Shown: positions 56,814 through 64,000 of the stretch, one piece after another | How the letters are laid out: each line of letters begins with the position of its first letter | Numbering within the stretch: the stretch's first letter is position 1 | Assembly: GCF_018873765.1 (NCBI RefSeq) | Contig: NC_057925.1 | Span: 16,503,568 to 16,567,567, forward strand | DNA: 64,000 nt | Source: Telopea speciosissima | Taxonomy: Eukaryota > Streptophyta > Magnoliopsida > Proteales > Proteaceae | Reading direction: 5' to 3' | Program-made: the position numbers and the translations under genes | The notes under the pieces: model-generated | Databases searched by the model: none | What the model was told of the DNA's origin: nothing | Seen by the model: only the letters and a program-made list of their open reading frames with translations

Positions 56814-57163
56814 CAATCAGTCACCTAGCTAGCCAAACTCACCCTATGATGGACTTTCAATTTGACAGATTAACCAAGGTGATTAGTTCTTTTCTTTTTT
56901 TTTTGTTTTGGTGACAATCGAGATGATTAATTCATTCTATTAGAAAAGAACAATCACAACCATCATGTTTCCTTTTCTTCCGCATGCATTACATCTCATA
57001 AAATAATTTTATTTTTTTGATCTTATCGAAGAATTCAACTGCAGCCATTCATTAATAATTAGTGATGGATTCTATAAATCTGATATCTAAGGATTATAAC
57101 TCACTGCTTTGTTCTCTCTTGCCGTTAGTCACTATTGAATTATTTCTCTTCATCTTTGAAGAC
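56814..57163. other. Upstream region of the SSL pseudogene
   Basis: AT-rich, with no recognised element apart from the TRIM flank. A TATA-like AATAATTTTATTTTTT stretch near 57001-57016 may be promoter debris. Confidence 0.35.
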
Positions 57164-57729
57164 ATGAAATCTATCTTCTTCTTAACTGCATTAACCATTG
57201 CAATCCTCTCCATCTATTTGTCTAGAAAAACAATCCGATTTTCCCCGCCGCTTCTTCCGGGAGCTCATGACAAGCTCAAAGATGCAGAACTGATGCCATT
57301 TGGTAATGTAGGAGGTTTTGGTGGGGAGAGTATCACCTTTGACCCTAATGGGGAAGGTCCTTACACTGGTGTCGCCGATGGTCGGATTCTCAAATGGGAA
57401 GGTGAAAGTAAAGGTTGGAGGATATTTGCAGTCATTTCTCCAAATAGGTAACAAAATTAATATTCTTGTGTTTCAAGGATGATTAATACACAATATAGTT
57501 TCCTATTCATGTGAAAGAGTAATGCTAGCATAAACCACTATGGCACAAAATTATCTAGCTCCATTAACCTGTCATGTTAGGGGTCATTATAGATTTATAA
57601 TCTCATATCAGTTTCTTGGTACTTCATACGTACGTTCAAATGCTTGAGGAACTCTCTCCACCTAATGCCTTAAAAGTGTTGGGTTGGACTCTCTTACATG
57701 CCATCAGGCCCAGGTTTCATTATTATTCC

Positions 57730-57917
57730 GATCCAAATCTTTTATGGCGCAGTTGCCCTAGTGGCCTGAGTGGCACAGACACAGCCACACGCACAATGAC
57801 CGCCTTACCTCCGCTTGAGCAAGGCGCTCGGGCAAGAGTAAGGCGGTCATTGCGCACACGGTTGTGTCTGCGCTGCTCAGGCCGCTAGGACTGCTACACC
57901 ATAAAGGATCTGAATTG
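57730..57917. mobile_element. GC-rich foldback element in SSL intron 1
   Basis: Arms of about 75 bp pair with few mismatches: left TTTATGGCGCAG, CCCTAGTGGCCTGAGTGGC, CACAGACACAGCC, AATGACCGCCTTACC; right GTAAGGCGGTCATTGCGCAC, GGTTGTGTCTGCGC, TGCTCAGGCCGCTAGG. Same subfamily as 45115-45298. Flanks ATTATTATTC and TTATATATTC are similar but not identical. Confidence 0.88.
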
Positions 57918-58461
57918 TTGTTATATATTCTTTCTAAGTTGTTTGTCCACATGGAGAGATGGGCATACCAAAACTACACGTGGACGGTTGAGATGTTGGG
58001 AGTTATTGAGATAGACCCAAATTACTTTTTTTTAATCTTGGTGCATCCATATGCTTGAGAAGGTGTCTCCACCTAATGCTTTAGAGTTTAGGGTTGGACC
58101 CTCCAACAAAACTAATTCAACAAACTCACTAATTGACTCCAATCATCCAATTGACATGTGTGTAATTGGTCTTGTTCTTGTCAAATGAAGTAGACAAAAC
58201 GAAAGTAGATATTTGATATCAACCTCTTCCTCTTGATTTTGTTTCTTCCCCCGATCCCTGTATTTTTATGCTTCATTCTTTATTTAATTGTTTTGGTTCT
58301 CTTGTGTGGGGTCCGTCCTTTGGATAATCTTGTTGGCTCTTATTGCTCTCTCCTTTTTCCTTAATATACTTATCATTCACCCACAATAAAAAAAAACACT
58401 CAATTTGTCATCCCCACTTTGTAGCATGACTCTTTTCACTCATGTTATTACTAGATCAGGA

Positions 58462-58610
58462 TCGTCTCCAGGGAGGCGTGCATCCAGGGTGCTGTCAGGG
58501 TATCCAGCGGTTGAGTTGCGTCGCACACATCTCGGTGCACGCTTAGGGATGTGTTCAACACAGCCCAACGGCTGGCAGCATCCAAGGCGTGCTGGGCTCC
58601 CTAGAGGCGA
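58462..58610. repeat. Foldback element in SSL intron 1
   Basis: Imperfect inverted repeat: left TCGTCTCCAGGGAGG and GCATCCAGGGTGCTG, right CAGCATCCAAGG and GCTCCCTAGAGGCGA, with CTCGGTGCACGCTTAGGGAT in the middle. No target duplication seen. Confidence 0.65.
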
Positions 58611-58685
58611 GCTAAATGTGTTATTGCTTAGGTCCAAAATATATATATATGGGGGAAGGAACGCTAACTAGTGTTGTGTGTGGGT

Positions 58686-59422
58686 AGGGGTGTAAGTTTG
58701 GCCCTAATGGCCCGAGCCCGCCCTGAGCCCGAACAGGGCATGGGCTTGATTTTTCAACCCTGAGGGTGGCTTAGGGTTGAAATTCTCAAGCCCTGGGTCA
58801 GGGTTGGGCTGGGCCAGGGTTGAGGCCTCGGGTTAAGCCTAGCCCAGCCCGGCCCTGTGTTAGGTTATGCCTTACAATTTATTGTTTACATTTTACAATT
58901 TTTGTTTAGTGTCTAATCAGTAATCATCTATTGGTTTACCAACAAAAGGCTAATTATCTATTGAACAAAAATATTTACAATTTTAAGATTGGGCAAAGTT
59001 TTTTAACCCAAAGAAAAGTCTAATAGTTAATTGAGTATTAAACAAACCAATACTCAATCATATGTGTCTCATTTGCTTAATGCATAGGACGACGTAAATG
59101 AAAAAAAAGTAGGACAAGTCAGGGCCAACCAGACCCTAGCAAAAACCAGGGTCAATAAGGGCCAACCCGGCCTAGCCCAGCCCGATCAGGGTAGGGCTGG
59201 GCTGAGCTGAGCCCAACAGGGTTGGGCTTGGGCTGAGATATCTCATCCCAACCTAAGACTCAGGGTTGGGCTTTGGTTGAGCTAAAAGGACTCAGGGTTG
59301 GGCCTAGGCTGAGATATCTCAGCCGACCTAGGGCGGAGTTGGGATTCGGTTGAGCTAAAAGGACTCAGGGTTGGGGTAGGGTTTTGAAAACACCCGGCCC
59401 AATCCGGCCCTGTTTCACCCCT
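58686..59422. mobile_element. Non-autonomous hAT-like element, 737 bp, in SSL intron 1
   Basis: The ends AGGGGTGTAAGTTTGGCC and the complement of GGCCCTGTTTCACCCCT are inverted repeats. Flanks GTGTGGGT (58678-58685) and ATGTGGGT (59423-59430) agree at seven of eight bases, fitting a hAT duplication. The interior is built of repeated GGGTTGGGCT and GAGATATCTCA motifs and codes for nothing recognised. A fragment of the same family lies at 50315-50490. Confidence 0.75.
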
Positions 59423-59427
59423 ATGTG

Positions 59428-59552
59428 GGTGTGTACCTACGCCTAGACACAGCCCAGTCTGAAAAGACTGTCACACCCTTGGACCTTTTCACCTTTCCAG
59501 GGGTTGCGGCAGTCTTTTTGTGCCGGACTGTGTCTAGGCGTAGGTACACACC
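59428..59552. repeat. Foldback MITE, 125 bp, in SSL intron 1
   Basis: A perfect 25-bp terminal inverted repeat, GGTGTGTACCTACGCCTAGA followed by CACAG, and an inner AAAAGACTG pair. The loop is CACACCCTTGGACC-type. The hAT-like element at 58686 has landed on its left edge. Confidence 0.85.
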
Positions 59553-60654
59553 ATCTTTTTTAAATACATTGTATAAAATAATTAAAAAATTGATGTACTC
59601 TTACTTAAAATAGACATATTGATTTAGAACCATACCTAATTAAGTTTCATCATTTGAAGATTATCTATCCTTTTGATACAAAGTTTTTTAGCTTCTAACT
59701 ACCAAAAGAAACCATAATTTTCCACTGGAACGGAAATAAATGTGTCAGAGCATATGCACCCGAGCTTGAGCATGTGTGGGGGAGGCCATTAGGATTGAAA
59801 TTTCATAATAAGACAGGAGATCTCTACATTACTGATTGCCACCTTGGGTTCCATAAGGTTGGGCCAATTGGAGGGTAATCAACTCCACTTATCACTGAAG
59901 CTGAAGGCAAGCCCTTCAAATTTGCTAACAATTTGGATATTGATGAGGAGGAAGAAGTAGTTTATTTTACAGATTCAAGTACAAAATTCCATAGAAGGTA
60001 AATCACATCAATTATACCATTTAAAGTCTTTACCAAAAAATTAATTTTTGTGTTATAATCTTAAAAAAATAAAATTCTTGCAGAGAGTTTTGGAACTTTG
60101 TTTTACAGAGAGACTTTACTGGAAGGTTAATGAAGTACAATATAACAAGCAAAGAAGTTACAGTATTGATGAAAGGACTATATTTACCTAATGGCGTGGC
60201 ATTAAGCAAAGATGGCTCTTTTGTGCTAGTTGCTGAGACTGTTCTTGCTAGGATTCTAAGGTTTTGGCTTAAAGGTCCTAAAGCTGGAACTCAAGATGTT
60301 TTCTCAGAGTGACCAGCATTTCCAGAAAATATTAGAAGGAACTCAAAGGGGGAGTTTTGGGTTGGTTTTTTCGCGAAGAAAAACAAGTTTTATAACTGGG
60401 GTTTATCTAAACCTTCAGTTATGTTAATGTTATCAAAGAGATATAACATGTTTGAGAAGTTACAGTCATTGATAGGTTCATTGAAGGCCCATGCAATTTG
60501 TTTAAAGCTGAATGAAGAAGGACAAATAGTGGAGGTGTTAGAAGATAGAGAAGGAAGGACTTTGAGAACAATTACTGAAGTTGTGGAATACAATGGAGAC
60601 TTGTGGATTGCAGCACCATATATGCCCATGATAGGTCGTTATAAGTTGCACTAG

Positions 60655-62251
60655 AGTACCCTAATTTGGATTTCTTATTAGAAGCATTTTGGTTGTTGTT
60701 AAATTAATATATTCCTAATTCTACCCTTAATAAAATTATAAAGAAAAATTAGGTTGTTGGATATTTAAGAAATGTTCTGATTCGATCACATGTCAAATGC
60801 CAACCCAAATTTCGATTGTAACTCCACTGTACTCCCTTAGTTGTTCCTGTTGTTGTTTTTTTTCTCAATTTATACACAAAATTTTGAGAGTGGTTCTGTT
60901 GGATGTACTTTGCAATGGTAAACACATCTTTTTTGTTTCCAAGAATGCCCCTTTTGTGTCCTATATAATAATGTGTAGGACATGTGTCTACAATTGAGCG
61001 TACATGCAACGGAACCCCACTCCAAAATTTTAGCTCTACTTGAACTGTCACGTGACAATTATTGAAGGGAATATTGCCCTACTTCCAAGTGAGGGCATAC
61101 TGGTTTAATAAAAATCTAATTAAACCTACAATCTTGAAAAAAAATTCAGTTTCAATTATGTTTTCCTTTAAACCCTAACCGGTTTGGAGAAAAAAATTTC
61201 AATTTCAAACCCTAAACTATTTGGGGAAGATGAGGGCAATTTGGTCATTTTATTCTTTAATTTTGATGGGTATTCATTAGAAGGACATTTTGGTCATTAG
61301 ATTCACAAATTAACAAATCGGACTAAAATGCTACACTGTTTTGAAAGTAGGGAGGAGTTTGCAATTAAAAAAATTGTAGGGATGCATTTAGACAAATAGG
61401 CTTTTTCAAGGGGGCATTTGTAAAATACCCTTTTATTTAATTGTACCGATGATGCCTACAATAGTTCGACTGAATTCTGTGTCAACCATCTAGCTAATAT
61501 TGTCTTATTATTCTTATTACTAATTACACCATATTACAGCTTACACAATTATCGTTTAATTTGAAAATTGGTGCCTCCAACTCAAAATAAATCAAATTTA
61601 GACTCATTGGTCTCAATCCTCTTCATTTTCATATGGGTAAGAGTTGTTTATTTGTTCGATTTTGCTAAACGTTCTAGTCTGGAATAGGTTCACTATGATA
61701 AAGGGAGAAAAAAATCCAAACCAAATTGAGTACTATTCGGTTTCAATTTTAAAATTGAAATACAATATTATTGGATTTTCGTTATCTGGATTGAAGAAGT
61801 GGAGATTTACAAAATCATTGGAATGCCTTAAAGGCTTAAATCGAATACTTTTACACGTGTAGTGATTTTGAGTTGATCCAACTAAGATTTGGTTTGATTT
61901 TTATTCGATTTATCAGTTTACCATTTATTACGTTTACAGTTTTATTTTATTTATCTTTTTTTAATTGATGCAAAACCAACGATTTTCCAATTCACAACTG
62001 AACGGATTAGTTTCTGTTAGGTTCGATTCAGATTTAAACATTCGATTTCTCTTTTGATACATAATGGGTTCAGATTGCACTTCCAAACGTAGACTTAATG
62101 ATAATGGACAAATTGTGAGATCACCCTTTAAATCACACCACTTGGTCCGATCACAACCAATGGTATTAAAGAGGCTTTGTTATAAATGTGATGGTCAAGA
62201 AAAACCATAATAACACTTGTGAAATAAGTTGAGTGAGGTTTACAGAGAGGA
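60655..62251. other. AT-rich spacer
   Basis: No gene is recognised. A TTAATAAAATTATAAAG stretch at 60729-60745 could be the old poly(A) region of the SSL gene. The rest shows T-rich strings without family motifs. Confidence 0.5.
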
Positions 62252-62260
62252 AAAAATTAT

Positions 62261-63889
62261 GGGTAATTTACACATACTATCCCTGAGGTTTGACGAAAGG
62301 ATAATTTTATCCTCCAGTTTTGAAAAATTCTGCGTACCCCCCTGAGGTTTGCAAACAGTAACAAATAAGTCCATTCCATCACTTTATGACTAACAGTTTT
62401 AAAAATAAGAGGTGAACTGACAAAATTACCCTTGCAAAAACAGAAGAAAAAAAAACCTGCAACTCAAAATCCTAAATCAAAATCCTAAATCAAAATCCTT
62501 TCAACCCTTAAGGAATTTAGGATTTCAATTTGGGAAAAAAATCCCAAATCAAAATCCTTTCATTGCGATTGATGACTATTTGATCTGATTTTCAAACTCC
62601 CCTGAATCGGTTATGTTAGGTCTTGATTCTGATTCAAACTAGTATAACTAAAGAAAGGGTACAATCCATCACCAGAGCTTCAACGCAAGGGAGGACTGGA
62701 CTCTCTCACATCCCCATCTTTGTCTGCGATCATCAAGGTCTGTTCTCTCATTATCTTTTTTCCTTCTTTGTCTCTCCAACGTTCGCTTGCAGAAATAAGA
62801 AGAAACCGTCTACAGATTTTCTTTTCTCTGCAAGTTCTGACATGATCCTTTTATGATGCTATTTTTCAATGTCTCTGTTGTGTTGTGGATCTTCTTTGCG
62901 CCTTTAGAGAATGACCAATATCCTTTGAATTTCTTCTTTTGTTAGTTTATCATCTTGTTCTTGTTTGTTGTTCTCTTGATTTTGCCTTTCTGTGTCCAAT
63001 CTCCATTATTGAATCTCATAACTCATCCTAAAGATTTCAAGTTTTTATTTATAATAATTGTTTTTTATTAAAAATAAAAACGATGAACATCATTAATTGG
63101 GTCTCCCTTGTTGGATTTTGTTTGGCTTTTCAGAGCGATTGATGACTATGTATATGTAAGAAATTGAAGTACGGAGCCAAACATGAAAATGTCACGAACT
63201 AGGGTTTCTGAAACAACTATTTGATTTGGGATTTTTTTCCCAATTTGAAACCCTAACCAAAAGCATTCTAAGCGAACTGCAAGTTTCGTATGAGTCATTT
63301 ATTTTTGTTCTTCTTCTTGTCCCTCATCTGACCTCACCTCTCTTCTCTTTCTGTGTGATTTTATTGAACGAGATGACGAAAGATTATTTAAGCAGAAAAG
63401 TAGGAAGATCTTTACCTTACTGGGATTGTGCTCTGCAATAGATTCTATGAACCAAGCAAGAATCTGAGATAAATATAGCTTGACTCTTGCTTGCGTGATT
63501 ATTGGGTTGAATATCGTTTCATCTAGAGACACAGAGAAAGAGAAGCTTACAGCTCAAAACAAGAAAAAGAAATCCTAGTAAGCGATCAGAAGAGATCTAT
63601 GCATCTCTGGGTTGAAAGGGTTTTGAAACCTGCAACTCATCTTCCCCAATCGATTTGGGGAAGACTCGATTGGGGAAGATGAGTTGCAGGTTTTTTTTTT
63701 TTAATCTTTTTTTGTAAGGGTAATTTTGTCAGTTCACCTCTTATTTTTAACACTGTTAGTCATGAACTGATGGAATAGGCTTATTTGTTATTGTTTGCAA
63801 ACCTCAGGGGGGGTACGTAGAATTTTTCAAAACTGAGGGGTAAAATTATCCTTTCGTCAAACCTCAAGAGTGGTATGTGTAAATTACCC
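62261..63889. mobile_element. Non-autonomous MULE-type element, ~190-bp TIRs, 9-bp duplication
   Basis: The long terminal inverted repeats start GGGTAATTTACACATAC and extend about 190 bp (62261-62450 against 63700-63889, well above 85 percent by eye). AAAAATTAT is duplicated exactly on both sides (62252-62260 and 63890-63898), the 9-bp signature of Mutator-like transposition. The 1.25-kb interior carries no transposase. It has AT-rich repeats (AAATCAAAATCCT), a repeated GCGATTGATGACTAT motif (about 62567 and 63136) and a perfect hairpin at 63626-63693. It may contain captured host DNA, which I could not name. Confidence 0.93.
63626..63693. repeat. Perfect 28-bp hairpin inside the MULE-type element
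   Basis: The left arm AAACCTGCAACTCATCTTCC with CCAATCGA (63626-63653) and the right arm 63666-63693 are exact reverse complements around a 12-base loop. The motif CCTGCAACTCA also occurs near 62457-62467 in the same element. Confidence 0.95.
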
Positions 63890-63898
63890 AAAAATTAT

Positions 63899-64000
63899 CT
63901 CTTCTCCATTAGGGTTTCACCATTGAAATAGCTTCTTCCATTAGGAGGTGACTGATACAAATGTTGCGTTCCTTACATTTGTGAATCTCAAGGTAACCTT
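63899..64000. other. Window end, no gene
   Basis: About 100 bp after the MULE duplication with no recognisable feature. Confidence 0.4.

Larger units (their letters stand above)
57164..60654 (+). pseudogene. Strictosidine-synthase-like (SSL) pseudogene, three exons
   Basis: SSL proteins are six-bladed propeller hydrolase-like enzymes of the ER/vacuole path; most are not true strictosidine synthases. Exon 1, 57164-57447, starts MKSIFFLTALTIAILSIYL (signal anchor) and reads GGESITFDPNGEGPYTGVAD, then GRILKWEG. Exon 2, 59728-59997, reads RAYAPELEHVWGRPLGLKF, then TGDLYITDCHLGFHKVGP. Exon 3, 60084-60654, reads FTGRLMKYN, LYLPNGVALSKDGSFVLVAE, NIRRNSKGEFWVGFF, ending PMIGRYKLH. Splice phases agree and the total would be 374 residues, normal for the family. 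It is broken: in-frame TAA at 59876-59878, in-frame TGA at 60310-60312, and TG instead of AG at the expected exon 2 acceptor (59726-59727). Intron 1 (2.3 kb) is filled with transposons. Confidence 0.9.

Noticed and set aside
57065-57163. Upstream ATG at 57065 as the SSL start
   Set aside because: The added 33 residues (MDSINLISKDYN...) do not resemble the family; the ATG at 57164 gives the usual signal anchor MKSIFFLTALTIAILS.

Overview
The window is nuclear DNA of a flowering plant, most likely a dicot or basal eudicot; I cannot place it further. The plant-specific gene families (SABATH methyltransferase, NRT1/PTR transporter, CDR1-like aspartic protease, strictosidine-synthase-like protein), GT-AG introns, AT-rich spacers and dense Ty1/copia, Ty3/gypsy, LINE, hAT, MULE, CACTA and foldback debris all fit that. 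No tRNA, rRNA or CRISPR array was recognised.

Only three loci look like whole host genes. Two are near-identical four-exon SABATH carboxyl methyltransferases, both predicted at 369 residues (12808-14534 and 25554-27288, + strand). The third is a single-exon 445-residue aspartic protease of the CDR1 type (45657-46994, - strand). Broken host genes are an NRT1/PTR transporter whose 3' part occurs four times (about 6.5, 15.5, 20.4 and 28.1-32.9 kb), a strictosidine-synthase-like pseudogene (57164-60654), and an RCC1-repeat fragment (23152-23510).

Layout. 0-6 kb: a copia fragment and LTR-like debris. 6-10.9 kb: a transporter tail fused to a minus-strand LINE, which is interrupted by a gypsy solo LTR that itself carries a copia fragment. 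12.4-15.6 kb: SABATH copy A with two foldback elements and a transporter tail. 15.76-19.75 kb: long inverted repeats enclosing an ORF1-only LINE. 20-23 kb: a second copy of the transporter/LINE/LTR block, followed by another solo LTR. 23.1-24.6 kb: an RCC1 fragment and LINE endonuclease remnants. 25-28.5 kb: SABATH copy B with the same downstream foldbacks. 28.1-33 kb: the best preserved transporter pseudogene, split by a 3.9-kb non-coding LTR element. 33-44 kb: nested LTR elements, a GC-rich minisatellite and two LINE 3' ends, one split by a 4.6-kb copia element. 44-52 kb: foldback elements, the protease gene, a CACTA end and hAT derivatives. 53-57 kb: a small gypsy derivative and a TRIM. 57-60.7 kb: the SSL pseudogene, with transposons filling its first intron. 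62.26-63.89 kb: a complete-looking MULE-type element with 9-bp target duplications.

The history is repeated local duplication of a SABATH plus NRT1/PTR neighbourhood, followed by heavy transposon insertion. Target-site duplications readable by eye allow several insertions to be ordered. The least ordinary signal is a family of GC-rich foldback elements whose arms differ between copies but stay complementary within each copy; three members are flanked by 10-12-bp direct repeats.
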